54,021 bases of DNA from a bacterium (GTDB taxonomy: Bacteria > Bacillota > Clostridia > Lachnospirales > Lachnospiraceae): NCBI GenBank assembly GCA_030524485.1, contig JAUNGR010000003.1:1-54021 (forward strand). Reading direction: 5' to 3'. The notes beneath the pieces are model-generated. The model was not told the DNA's origin, searched no databases, and worked only from the letters and a program-made list of their open reading frames with translations. Below, piece after piece: positions 25,822 through 34,762 of this stretch (position 1 is the stretch's first letter; each line of letters opens with the position of its first letter). The translations under genes and the position numbers were made by a program.

Positions 25822-26499
25822 ATGGAAGAATCAAAAACTCTAACCGAACGCACCGCAGATGAAATCATAGCCTATATTCTTCAAGAGGAATTAAAAGAAG
25901 GCGACCGCCTTCCCAGTGAACCGGAACTGATGAAGCTTTTGGATGTCAGCCGCACCACCATACGGGAAGCGGTCAAAATGCTTAGTTCCCGCAATATCTT
26001 AGAGGTTCGGCACGGCTCCGGCATCTTTGTCAGCCAGAACACCGGTATCTCCGATGACCCTCTCGGCTTTCTCTTTATCAAAGATAAGAAAAAACTGGTT
26101 TCCGATTTGATTGAGTTTCGTATGCTTGTGGAACCGAGAATTGCTGCCAGAGCGGCTATGAATGCAACTCCAAAGCAGGCTGAAGAACTTTCCTTCCTCG
26201 CCGACGAAGTGGAACGCTTATATGACCAAGGTCTCTCCCACATCGCTGCGGACACCCGCTTTCACGAAAAACTGGGAGAACTCAGCGGCAGTCTGCTCTT
26301 TCCCAACTTAGCTCCCATTATCTTTCGGGGCATCAACATGTTCATTGAGCTGACGCACTCCAAACTCAAGGAAGAAACCATCCAATCGCATCGAGCCATC
26401 GTCAATGCCGTGAAAAAAAAGGATCCGGTTGCAGCAGAGGATGCGATGATGCTCCATCTGATTTACAACCGGAATCGCTTAAGTCAAGAGGACGAATAG
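25822..26499 (+). CDS. GntR-family regulator, FadR/FCD subgroup
   Basis: 225 residues. N-terminal winged helix (about 8-75) with LPSEPELMKLLDVSRTTIREAVKMLSSRNILEVRHGSGIFV, then an all-helical FCD ligand domain with the metal-binding pattern (FRMLVEPRIAARAA, DTRFHEKLGELSGS, SHRAIVNAVKKKD). Likely represses the divergent dehydratase-GntP genes until a sugar acid binds. GGAGAA lies nine bases before the ATG. Confidence 0.92.
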   Translation: MEESKTLTERTADEIIAYILQEELKEGDRLPSEPELMKLLDVSRTTIREAVKMLSSRNILEVRHGSGIFVSQNTGISDDPLGFLFIKDKKKLVSDLIEFRMLVEPRIAARAAMNATPKQAEELSFLADEVERLYDQGLSHIAADTRFHEKLGELSGSLLFPNLAPIIFRGINMFIELTHSKLKEETIQSHRAIVNAVKKKDPVAAEDAMMLHLIYNRNRLSQEDE

Positions 26500-26527
26500 A
26501 ACGCACACAGAAGGGGAGAGCGGAGGC

Positions 26528-27439
26528 TTATCTTTGAATGGTCTTCGTCAAAATCCACCTTGCCCACTCGGCATAATATTTTCCCAACACATGGGCATTG
26601 TCCACCGTGTATTCAGGTGCCAAACTGCCCGTATCGTCGTCAAACAGCTCATTCACATCCAGATAAAAACTTGTGCTGCCATCCGTCATTTCTTGAATGG
26701 CCTGATTGAGCTGGTTGATTTTTTCATTGCTGTACATGGGGTTTGCCTCGGACTTTTCCTTCGTCACATGCAAGTTTGCCTGAAGAAAGAGGAGAGCCGA
26801 GGGCTGAAGCTCCCTGACCCTATCGACCAACTTTTGGTATTTTGCCACGGTAGATTCATAGGGATAGCCCATCTCATTGATGCCCAACATAATATAAATC
26901 TTAGCATAACTCTTTTGGGAGAGTAGCTCCTCCAGCGTGAGTTTGCCCTCGGATTTCACAGAAATCTGCGTCTCAAAGATTTTGAACACACTCATGCCAG
27001 TATCGGCAAAAACATCGGCAGCTCCTAAATCTCCATACTCAGAGAGGCCCACCGTTCGAGAATCTCCGATAAATAAGGCATCGTCAAAATAGTGAATATC
27101 CGCCTCAACAAAGGCCGGCGAATTGCTCTCATCAGCAGATAAAACCGCTTCTGTGTTTGGCTCTGCCTCCACTTCTAAATCAGTGGTCTCCTCCTCACTC
27201 GCATCTGTCTCCACTTCTAAACTGGTGCTCTCCTCCTCACTCGCATCTGTCTCCACTGCTGAACTGGTGGTCTCCTCCTCTAAGCTGGTGGCTTCCTCTT
27301 CGCTCGCATCCGTCTCCAGACGGCTCTCTTCCAAGTGTTCGACTAATTTGTATTCTTTTGTCAGTTTTTTTCCACCCCAAATGCCTCCTGCTACCAACAA
27401 ACTAAGACCTAGAAGGATGGTATATGCATATTTTTTCAT
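26528..27439 (-). CDS. Membrane-anchored SGNH/GDSL hydrolase with acidic repeat stalk
   Basis: 303 residues: one N-terminal membrane helix (about 6-22), a Glu/Ser/Thr-rich stalk (about 38-100) with 14-residue repeats of the type VETDASEEESTSLE, then an SGNH domain. The catalytic Ser is in GDSRT (S127), NEMGYP is block-III-like, and the Asp-His pair is in DNAHVLG (D280, H283). Probably an extracellular esterase or O-acetyltransferase half. It starts 14 bases after the MBOAT gene, and MBOAT plus SGNH pairs commonly O-acetylate surface glycans. The glycan is unknown. Confidence 0.88.
   Translation of the reverse strand: MKKYAYTILLGLSLLVAGGIWGGKKLTKEYKLVEHLEESRLETDASEEEATSLEEETTSSAVETDASEEESTSLEVETDASEEETTDLEVEAEPNTEAVLSADESNSPAFVEADIHYFDDALFIGDSRTVGLSEYGDLGAADVFADTGMSVFKIFETQISVKSEGKLTLEELLSQKSYAKIYIMLGINEMGYPYESTVAKYQKLVDRVRELQPSALLFLQANLHVTKEKSEANPMYSNEKINQLNQAIQEMTDGSTSFYLDVNELFDDDTGSLAPEYTVDNAHVLGKYYAEWARWILTKTIQR
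27186..27320 (-). repeat. 42-bp tandem repeat in the SGNH stalk
   Basis: Units begin at 27186, 27228 and 27270 (exact 42-base steps), the last broken by a 21-base half step at 27291. Each encodes about 14 acidic residues. Likely to vary in copy number by slippage without breaking the frame. Confidence 0.8.
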
Positions 27440-27453
27440 TTCTATTTTTTCTC

Positions 27454-28860
27454 CTAAAATCTAAAGTATAGGAAGGGGTCATCCAAGCCCAGATACATAC
27501 AGTATACACAGCCCCAAAAAATAGCCAAGAGAGCCACTGCTGTGAGAAAATGATATTTATATCTCTGATAACACTTTCTTGGCCATCCCGTACAGCAAAG
27601 CAGCCCTGCCAACAGAGAGAGCAGGTACATTCTTCCATACTTGATATAATCCTGTGCAAAAATTGGAACTGTGCTTCCCGAAAAGAAAGGAAACAGTCTC
27701 TGCAGGTAAAGTCCTATCTGCCGAAGATCCGTCACCGCAAAGAGCAGCCAAGAGAGCGGAATCACAAAGAGCATGTACAGATGCCCCAACGGTCTATACG
27801 TTTCCAGCACCGCTCCAAGTTTCTTTTTCTCCAAAAAAATCAGCACAAAAATCAAAAATCCCCACAGAACAAAGTTCCAACTTGCTCCATGCCAGAGTCC
27901 GGTAAGCATCCAAACCACAAAGAGGTTGCGGGCAAGATGCCTGCGGTTGCCTCCTAAAGGGATGTATACATATTCCCGAAACCAACTCCCCAAGGTCATA
28001 TGCCAACGTCTCCAAAAATCGGTCATGGAAACCGAAAGGTAGGGATTGTTAAAGTTGTCTGGAAAACGGAAGCCCATCATCCACCCCAAGCCCTTTGCCA
28101 TCAGCGAATAACCATAAAAGTCAAAATAAATCTGAAGGCTGTATGCAAAAAGCCCCAGCCATGCCAGAGGAGTGGAGATGCTCTCATAGCCGATGGCATT
28201 CACTTGGCTCCACAGATTTCCAACTTGATTGGCAATCAACACTTTTAACCCCAAACCAATGGTAAACTCCCGCATTCCATTCTCAAAGCGGCTAAAGCTA
28301 TGCCTTCTCTTGTGCAATTCCTTCTGCACCGAAGAGTAGAGCACGATGGGACCGGCAATGAGCTGCGGAAACATCACCAGATAGGTTCCGAGCGTCAAAA
28401 CCGACTGTTCTGCTTTTATTTGCTTTCGGAACACATCAATCAAATAGGAGCTAATCTGAAAGGTATAAAAACTGATTCCGATGGGCAGCACCAAGTTCAT
28501 ATAGGGCAAAAGTTCTCCCCCTCCCAGCAAGCGGCTGACGGCATTGATATTCTCGCTCAAAAAATCCAGATATTTGAAGACAAACAACCAGCCTAGGTTG
28601 TAAAAAAGCCCCAGCTTCAGCCAGCGTCTGCGATTCCGTGTCCAATGAGAATGGCTCATCCTTTTTGCCACAAAAAAGTTCACCAAAATGGACAACACGA
28701 TCAATACCATATAAAATGGCTGGTCTTTTACGCCATAAAAATAGAAAAGTAAACTTGCCCCAAAAAGCACAGCATTTCTGTAAGTTTGCGGCACTGCAAA
28801 ATACACAAGCAAAAACGCTGGCAAAAAATAAAATACAAACTCTATGCTGCTAAATACCAT
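27454..28860 (-). CDS. MBOAT O-acyltransferase (AlgI/DltB-like)
   Basis: 468-residue polytopic protein that probably passes acyl groups across the membrane for O-acetylation of a cell-surface polysaccharide. MBOAT signature residues: H287 in WRRWHMTL and the catalytic-type His324 in GLWHGASWNF; REYVYIPLGGNR is typical of AlgI-like members. About ten hydrophobic helices. Operon partner of the SGNH protein downstream. No dltA/dltC neighbours, so D-alanylation is unlikely. Confidence 0.93.
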   Translation of the reverse strand: MVFSSIEFVFYFLPAFLLVYFAVPQTYRNAVLFGASLLFYFYGVKDQPFYMVLIVLSILVNFFVAKRMSHSHWTRNRRRWLKLGLFYNLGWLFVFKYLDFLSENINAVSRLLGGGELLPYMNLVLPIGISFYTFQISSYLIDVFRKQIKAEQSVLTLGTYLVMFPQLIAGPIVLYSSVQKELHKRRHSFSRFENGMREFTIGLGLKVLIANQVGNLWSQVNAIGYESISTPLAWLGLFAYSLQIYFDFYGYSLMAKGLGWMMGFRFPDNFNNPYLSVSMTDFWRRWHMTLGSWFREYVYIPLGGNRRHLARNLFVVWMLTGLWHGASWNFVLWGFLIFVLIFLEKKKLGAVLETYRPLGHLYMLFVIPLSWLLFAVTDLRQIGLYLQRLFPFFSGSTVPIFAQDYIKYGRMYLLSLLAGLLCCTGWPRKCYQRYKYHFLTAVALLAIFWGCVYCMYLGLDDPFLYFRF

Positions 28861-28980
28861 GACACGCTTTGACCCTTTCTTTCCCTTCTTTTCTTTCCTT
28901 CCTTTGCTTTTCTTTCTCCCTTTTGACGTTTTTGTGTCGAAAAAAGTTGCAAAAAAACAGAAAACAAGAACGCAGAAATT

Positions 28981-31116
28981 CTACGAAATCAGAGAGGTCA
29001 TCTTTTTCTCTCCCAACAAATATAGCTCATGCAGAGCACGGGTGATTGCCACATACAAGAGTTTCGCCTCCTTAGGATTGTTCCCATAATGCTCTTCGTC
29101 GGGTTTCCAGAGAATCACCGCATCAAACTCCAAGCCCTTGATTAACTCAATCGGAAGTACCATCACTCCCTTGTGAAATTCCTCTTCTTGCGGTGTTTCA
29201 CTCGCCTTGCCCTTTTGCTTTTTGTTCCGTTTCGGATCCTGTTCTTCTTTTCGATAGCTATTATACTCTTGCATTTTGATTTTGTCTTTCTCTTTTTTTG
29301 ACTGTTTGAGACTTTCTTTTACCTCCTTCGCCTCCTCCTCGTTTCGGCAGACCACCGCAATGGTCTCAAACCCTCTCGCTAAGATTTCCTCGGTCAGCGT
29401 CTGCAGTGTTGAAAGTAGCTCTTCCTTCTCTCTCTGGATACATTCCACCTCTTTTCCGTGGCGGATGACAGGGCAAATCCGATACTTCCCTGCGGATGCC
29501 TTCTCCAGTACCCTTGCTGCAAACTCAGAAATTTCTATGGTATTTCGGTAACGCGGTGCCAACAGGCAAAAACTGTCCCTATCTGGCACAAAAATAGCCT
29601 CTTTCAGATCTTCCCAATCGTTCATGCCTGTCTCGTAGTGAATGTTCTGGGAGACATCCCCCATAATCGTAAAATAGCAGTTGGGAAGTACCTGATGCAG
29701 CACACAGTAGACCATCTCTCCAAAATCCTGTGCCTCATCTATGATGATTTGACTAAACTCATCCAGTTGCTTTTTCACAAAAATTCGCTTCCAGATAAAA
29801 AGCAGAGCCGCAACGTCGTACACATCCAATCTCCCTGCCTTTGCCTGCACCTTGCTCTCCTCCATGCCCTCACAGCTCTCCAAAAATTCCAAATACAAAG
29901 GCAACTCGCTCGTCCAAGCAGAGGGAAGAGCAAAATAAGCCTTGTACTCCGCCTGTTTTGCCTTCATTCTCTCTCTATCTTCCTCGTCCCCCAAGAATTG
30001 AATGCGTTTTTTTACCCTATCGTTCATCATCGCCAGCAGTTCTGCAAGAGATTTTTCCGGAAAAGCCTCCCAAATCTCCTGCATGGCAGTCCTCGTAAAG
30101 ATCATTCCCAAGCTCTCATCCCAGATATCTGTGTAGTACAAGGCCTCCTGCCTCTTTTCCTCCAAGAACCTTTCCAACTGTCGAAAGAAAAACAACTTAC
30201 TCTTCCTGCCCCCGTCTGCATTCACCGGCACCACCCGATACGTTTTTTTGAAAGCTCTTCCCATCAGATAGACCAAAAATTGGTCCATCCGCAGCTGTCT
30301 CACATGATTGACATCCAACTCCGGAAGACCACTGGTGATGTAACTCAACAACATATCGTTGCTTCCGACAATGCAAAATTCCGTTGCCTTAAAACGTCTC
30401 TCATAATTATACAAAATATAGGAAATTCGATGCATCGCTACGGTTGTTTTTCCACTCCCTGCTACCCCTTGCACAATCACGTTCTTGAAAGGTACATCTC
30501 GAATAATCTCATTCTGCTCCTTCTGAATCGTCGCAATGATATCCCCTAGCACCGCTTCCTTGTTCTGTGCCAGATATTTTACCAAAAGCTCGTCGTTTGA
30601 GGCCACATCGTTGTCATAATAACCCAGTAGCTTCCCCTCGCTCACATCATAGGTGCGTTTCCGCTGCAAGTCAATCTCCACCGGATTGTTCTCCGGCACC
30701 TCATATCGTCCCCTTCCCATCTCGTTCTCATAGTACACGCTGGAAACCGGTGCTCGCCAATCCACAATTACCACATCGGTGCGATTCTTCATAATGCCAT
30801 TTTTTCCGATGTACCAGCTCTCCCTTGCTCCACTCCCCATTTCCTCGTAGTCGATACGCCCAAAATAAGCCTTTTTCTGTGCCGCACGATTTTTTCGCAG
30901 AGTATTTTCCATATGCTCCAATAGGTTTTGGCTGGTAATAAGCTGGTTGTAAAGCTCCACCTCTCCCCTCTGTACGGCACGAAAGAGTTCCTCTGTCTCC
31001 TTTTTGTAATCTTCGGTTTTTTTTTCGTACTCCACAATGTTTTGCTGAATGGTCTCCATACATTTCAAAAAATGCTCTTCTTCTCTTTGTCTCTCGTTCT
31101 CTCTTTTTGCTTCCAT
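28981..31116 (-). CDS. helD: HelD-type UvrD-like ATPase, RNA polymerase recycling
   Basis: 711 residues from the ATG at 31116 (GGAGGAG six bases upstream; the frame extends to 31152). N-terminal coiled coil (about 5-75), a typical HelD insertion of RNA-polymerase secondary-channel type, AYFGRIDYEE, VDWRAPVSSVYYE, Walker A VQGVAGSGKTTVAMHR, helicase motif IIDEAQDFGEM and a C-terminal VAITRALHELYL. HelD displaces RNA polymerase from stalled complexes. About 45 residues near 615-660 are Lys/Glu-rich low complexity. Confidence 0.92.
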   Translation of the reverse strand: MEAKRENERQREEEHFLKCMETIQQNIVEYEKKTEDYKKETEELFRAVQRGEVELYNQLITSQNLLEHMENTLRKNRAAQKKAYFGRIDYEEMGSGARESWYIGKNGIMKNRTDVVIVDWRAPVSSVYYENEMGRGRYEVPENNPVEIDLQRKRTYDVSEGKLLGYYDNDVASNDELLVKYLAQNKEAVLGDIIATIQKEQNEIIRDVPFKNVIVQGVAGSGKTTVAMHRISYILYNYERRFKATEFCIVGSNDMLLSYITSGLPELDVNHVRQLRMDQFLVYLMGRAFKKTYRVVPVNADGGRKSKLFFFRQLERFLEEKRQEALYYTDIWDESLGMIFTRTAMQEIWEAFPEKSLAELLAMMNDRVKKRIQFLGDEEDRERMKAKQAEYKAYFALPSAWTSELPLYLEFLESCEGMEESKVQAKAGRLDVYDVAALLFIWKRIFVKKQLDEFSQIIIDEAQDFGEMVYCVLHQVLPNCYFTIMGDVSQNIHYETGMNDWEDLKEAIFVPDRDSFCLLAPRYRNTIEISEFAARVLEKASAGKYRICPVIRHGKEVECIQREKEELLSTLQTLTEEILARGFETIAVVCRNEEEAKEVKESLKQSKKEKDKIKMQEYNSYRKEEQDPKRNKKQKGKASETPQEEEFHKGVMVLPIELIKGLEFDAVILWKPDEEHYGNNPKEAKLLYVAITRALHELYLLGEKKMTSLIS

Positions 31117-31463
31117 CTTCGTCTCCTCCATTCCGGCTCTGCTCGACCACATAATCTTCTACATCCCATCCCTTTTCTTATAGCCTCTTTGTTTTAGCAT
31201 ATATTTTTTTGAAATACTAGACTTTTCTTTTTCCTTGTGGTATCATGCATAATGAAGTGTATCTTCTTGTCGGTTTTGTCCCCTTCCAGAAGATACACCT
31301 TTCTTTTTCCTTAAGAGTATCTTAAAAGGAAAATCATAGAACCGAAAGGTTCCTAGAAGCCCATTGCCTTTAGGCGATGGGTAGTCACATACTGAACATA
31401 GCATCAGAAGGAAAAGAGCTACAGATACGAAGCTATCATCATTACATACATAAGGAGGATGCC
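31117..31463. other. Gap between helD and the penicillin-binding protein
   Basis: 347 bases without a gene. It holds a possible plus-strand promoter (TAGACT 31220-31225, 17 bases, TATCAT 31243-31248), an 11-bp hairpin (31257-31267 with 31288-31298) followed by a T-rich stretch, and an IS605-type right-end scar (31337-31388). The promoter-hairpin-T arrangement could be an attenuator or a short RNA; inference only. Confidence 0.45.
31337..31388 (+). mobile_element. Solo IS605/TnpB right-end scar
   Basis: GAACC-GAAA-GGTTC (31339-31352) followed by CCCATTGCCT..AGGCGATGGG (31360-31381) and TAGTCAC. It is 43 of 46 positions identical to the complement of 16348-16393; the two changes in the second stem are compensatory (T-A versus C-G). 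No left end or tnpB frame remains. Confidence 0.7.
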
Positions 31464-34418
31464 ATGAAGTTACCAGCACCTGACGAGAAAAAAGCTCTCT
31501 CCACTTTAGGGCATATACTAGTCGCAATCTTCGGTATTCTGGGAGGGCTGTTCAAAACCATGCTGCACATTTTGACCGTGTGCCTGATTTTGGGAGCCTG
31601 CATTGGACTTTTTATCTATGCCAAAGTCAAACCACAGATTGACCATGCCCAAGAGCTGGCTTACGATAAGCTGGCACAGATGGAACGCAGCGATTTTTCT
31701 ATGTTGTCAGACACCGAAATTTTTGACAAAGACGGCAACCGAATCGGACTCATCAATGCCGGTCACTATGAGTATGTGCCGATTCAGGAAATCAGTCTGA
31801 ATCTCCAAAATGCCTATATTGCTCAGGAAGATAGGCGTTTTAAGACGCATCATGGAGTGGACTGGATTGCCACCGCCCGTGCCGGACTTGCCCTGATTAA
31901 GCACCGTGGTTCCATCACCCAAGGGGGAAGCACCATCACCCAGCAAGTCATCAAAAATACCTATCTCACCCAAGAGCAGACCTTCAGCCGCAAACTGATA
32001 GAAATTCTGCTTGCTCCTGCCGTGGAACAAAAATTTTCCAAAGCCGATATCATGGAATTCTACTGCAATACCAACTTCTACGGTCATCAATGCTATGGAG
32101 TACAGGCGGCAAGCCGTTATTATTTTGGCAAGGATGCTGCTGACTTGGAGGTCTATGAGGCTGCCGTTCTCGTCGGCATCAGCAACAGTCCCTCTGCCTA
32201 TGACCCTGTAAGACATCCAGAAGCCTCTCTGGAAAAACGCAACGAGGTTCTTCAAAGTATGCTGGAAGTCGGCTATCTGAGCGAAGCAGAGTACGAAAGC
32301 TGCAGCCAAATGCCTCTGCAGATTGTGCAGGAAGAGGCAGAGGGCACAGATGAAAATTACCAGAGCAGCTATGCCATCCACTGTGCAGCCTTGGAATTGA
32401 TGAAACTGGACGGTTTTTCCTTCCGTTATACCTTTGAGAACAAGGAAGATTATGACAGCTACATGGAAAACTACTCCGACCTCTACAATGAGAAGACCGA
32501 TTCCATCCGAGCAGGCGGCTACAAAATTTACACTTCCTTGGACAGCAACATTCAGGCTGTGCTGCAGTCCAATCTGGACAATACTCTAGCTTCCTACACA
32601 GAGCTGCAGGAAAATGGCAAGTATGCCCTTCAGGGAGCCGCTGTCATCGTGGACAACCAGAGCAACTATGTGGTTGCCATCGTGGGCGGCCGTGGAGAAG
32701 AGGATGCTTACAACCGTGCTTACCTGAGTGCCCGACAGCCTGGAAGTACCATAAAGCCTCTTTTAGATTACGGTCCTGCCTTTGACACCGGAGAGTACTA
32801 TCCCTCCCGCATCATGAACGACCACAAGTGGGAGAATGGTCCCTCCAACAGCGGCGGCAGCTATCGAGGCAATGTCACCGTGCGAGAGGCCCTAAACCGC
32901 AGTCTCAACACCGTGGCTTGGCAGGTCTTGGAGGACATAGGCGTTTCCTTTGGTCTCTCCTATCTGGGAGAGATGGAATTTCAAAAAATCAGCTACATTG
33001 ACAACGACGTTCTCTCTTTGAGCATAGGCGGTTTCACAAACGGACTTCGTGTCGTGGACATGGCAAAAGGTTACAGCACACTTGCCAATCAAGGCATCTA
33101 CAACGACCGCACCTGCATCAAAAGCATTCAGCACGAACACGATGGTGACTTGACCAAAAATATGAAAACCAGCACCAAGCAGGTCTACAGTAAGGACACC
33201 GCTTTTATTCTCACCGATGTGCTGAAGGGAACTCTGACCGAAGCCTACGGCACCGGTCGTGGCCTTTCCCTCGCTCGTCAAATGCCGGCTGCCGGAAAAA
33301 CAGGAACCACAAATGACAGCAAGGATACTTGGTTCTGCGGCTACTCCCGCTATTACACTGGAGCGGTCTGGGTGGGTTATGACACCCCCAGAGCCATGCC
33401 TGGAGTTTATGGCAGCACCTACGCTGGAAAGATATGGAAGGCTGTGATGGATGCCATCCATGAAAATCTGAGTCCTCTGGACTGGGAACAGCCGGAAACC
33501 GTCATCGCTGCCCCCTATGACCACAGCAGCGGAAAACGCATTCAAAGCAGTGCAACCGAAACTTCCGATTCCTCCTCTCAGACAGAGACAGAAACTTCCG
33601 ATGCTTCGGTCTCTTCCAACGGACTGCACAGCCCTCGCATCGCCGGTCAAACCGACTACTTCAGCACCACAACGGAGCTGCAAGCCCAAATCAGTGTGCA
33701 TGAGAAGGAGCAAAGAGCACTCATCCAAAAGGTGGAGGAGGGACTGGACTCCTTTGAGAGCCTTACCATCTCCACGGTGGAGGACGTTTACACCGTACAA
33801 AATCGCTACAAGGAACTTTCTTCCCAATTGCAGCTTCTGGACGGCGGAAGTGAGAGAAGCGAGCTTTTCCAGAGAACCGAACAGAAATATCAGGAATTTG
33901 AGACCATCATAGAGGAGATGAGCGACACCATTCGCATCTATGAGGAGCAACAGGCCAAAAAACAGGCCGAGGCACAGGCACAGAAGGAAAAAGAAGCCGA
34001 GGAAGAGCGAAAAGAGCTGGAGATTCAAAGCAAGCGCAACGATTTCCTGATGGCTTTGACCGAACTGGAAGAGCTGGAATATCAGCCCCTCAATGCACAG
34101 CAGTTGGCACAGGAGGCCATTGACAAGCTCTATGCTCTCGAGGGAGACAATGAGGTCTCCACCTACCAAAGCCGTCTGAGTGCTGCCATCAGCCGCATCT
34201 CGACTCTGCCCACCGCACAGGAATGGGAGAGGGAGCAGGCCGCTCTTCGGGAATCCGAAAGTGCCGCCGCCAGAGACCAAATGAACTCTGCCACATCCCA
34301 GTTGGAAAATCAACTGAATCGGGAACAGCAGTCTTGGAACCGCAACACCCCTGCCGGTCCTGCCGGAGGTTCTTCCTCCGGACAGGCTACCATCATTCCC
34401 GGAAACCAAAGAAATTAA
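31464..34418 (+). CDS. Class A penicillin-binding protein (PBP1A type)
   Basis: 984 residues; polymerises and cross-links peptidoglycan. Start at 31464 with AAGGAGG five bases upstream. A membrane helix near 28-50; GT51 glycosyltransferase with catalytic Glu122 in AQEDRRF and GGSTITQQVIKN; transpeptidase with S428-TIK, S480-L-N and K612-TGTT. After about residue 690 comes a non-catalytic tail of some 290 residues: Ser/Thr-rich linker, coiled coil rich in Gln/Glu/Ala, then Gly/Pro. The tail is unusual in length. Confidence 0.95.
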   Translation: MKLPAPDEKKALSTLGHILVAIFGILGGLFKTMLHILTVCLILGACIGLFIYAKVKPQIDHAQELAYDKLAQMERSDFSMLSDTEIFDKDGNRIGLINAGHYEYVPIQEISLNLQNAYIAQEDRRFKTHHGVDWIATARAGLALIKHRGSITQGGSTITQQVIKNTYLTQEQTFSRKLIEILLAPAVEQKFSKADIMEFYCNTNFYGHQCYGVQAASRYYFGKDAADLEVYEAAVLVGISNSPSAYDPVRHPEASLEKRNEVLQSMLEVGYLSEAEYESCSQMPLQIVQEEAEGTDENYQSSYAIHCAALELMKLDGFSFRYTFENKEDYDSYMENYSDLYNEKTDSIRAGGYKIYTSLDSNIQAVLQSNLDNTLASYTELQENGKYALQGAAVIVDNQSNYVVAIVGGRGEEDAYNRAYLSARQPGSTIKPLLDYGPAFDTGEYYPSRIMNDHKWENGPSNSGGSYRGNVTVREALNRSLNTVAWQVLEDIGVSFGLSYLGEMEFQKISYIDNDVLSLSIGGFTNGLRVVDMAKGYSTLANQGIYNDRTCIKSIQHEHDGDLTKNMKTSTKQVYSKDTAFILTDVLKGTLTEAYGTGRGLSLARQMPAAGKTGTTNDSKDTWFCGYSRYYTGAVWVGYDTPRAMPGVYGSTYAGKIWKAVMDAIHENLSPLDWEQPETVIAAPYDHSSGKRIQSSATETSDSSSQTETETSDASVSSNGLHSPRIAGQTDYFSTTTELQAQISVHEKEQRALIQKVEEGLDSFESLTISTVEDVYTVQNRYKELSSQLQLLDGGSERSELFQRTEQKYQEFETIIEEMSDTIRIYEEQQAKKQAEAQAQKEKEAEEERKELEIQSKRNDFLMALTELEELEYQPLNAQQLAQEAIDKLYALEGDNEVSTYQSRLSAAISRISTLPTAQEWEREQAALRESESAAARDQMNSATSQLENQLNREQQSWNRNTPAGPAGGSSSGQATIIPGNQRN

Positions 34419-34435
34419 AAGGAGGCTCTGTGCTT

Positions 34436-34690
34436 ATGGAAGAAAACAATCAAATTTCTATTCATACTTGGTTTTTTACATTTATGTGTGCCAATATGCC
34501 CATTGTCGGCTGGTTTTATCTTCTTCATCTTGCCTCCTCCAAACGGCAGGACTTGAGAAGGGAGTATGCGAAGGCCTTTCTCCGCTATAAACTCACCTTC
34601 CTTGTGGTGTCTCTGCTTCTTTTCGCCATCGTGATTTACATCGGAGCCGGAGCTTTGGATCGCCTCCTTGCATACATGGAGATGCTTTAG
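34436..34690 (+). CDS. Small two-helix membrane protein, unknown function
   Basis: 84 residues from the ATG at 34436, with GGAGG ten bases upstream (a GTG two codons earlier is possible). Two hydrophobic helices (about 9-30 and 54-77) separated by a charged loop SSKRQDLRREYAKAFLRYK. Lies 17 bases after the penicillin-binding protein stop and shares its transcript up to the terminator at 34699, suggesting a role in the envelope. I do not recognise a family. Confidence 0.75.
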   Translation: MEENNQISIHTWFFTFMCANMPIVGWFYLLHLASSKRQDLRREYAKAFLRYKLTFLVVSLLLFAIVIYIGAGALDRLLAYMEML

Positions 34691-34698
34691 GCGAAAGC

Positions 34699-34745
34699 AA
34701 ACGGGCAGGGGGGACTTTTGCTTCTTCCCCTCTGCCCGTTTTTGG
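34699..34745. terminator. Bidirectional terminator, PBP operon / aroK
   Basis: AAACGGGCAG (34699-34708) pairs with CTGCCCGTTT (34732-34741), extended by GGGG/CCCC, followed by T's on plus. It serves the converging transcripts. Confidence 0.85.
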
Positions 34746-34762
34746 AACGCTTCACGCCATCC

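Noticed and set aside
27186..27320. CRISPR-like array
   Set aside because: The 42-base repeats are contiguous, in frame and code for an acidic stalk; no spacers and no cas genes.
32892..34409. 505-codon open frame antisense to the penicillin-binding protein
   Set aside because: Lies fully opposite a gene with clear GT51 and transpeptidase motifs; no ribosome site and low-complexity composition. A frame shadow, as are the long frames opposite helD (29458-30549) and the DHH gene (36357-37280).
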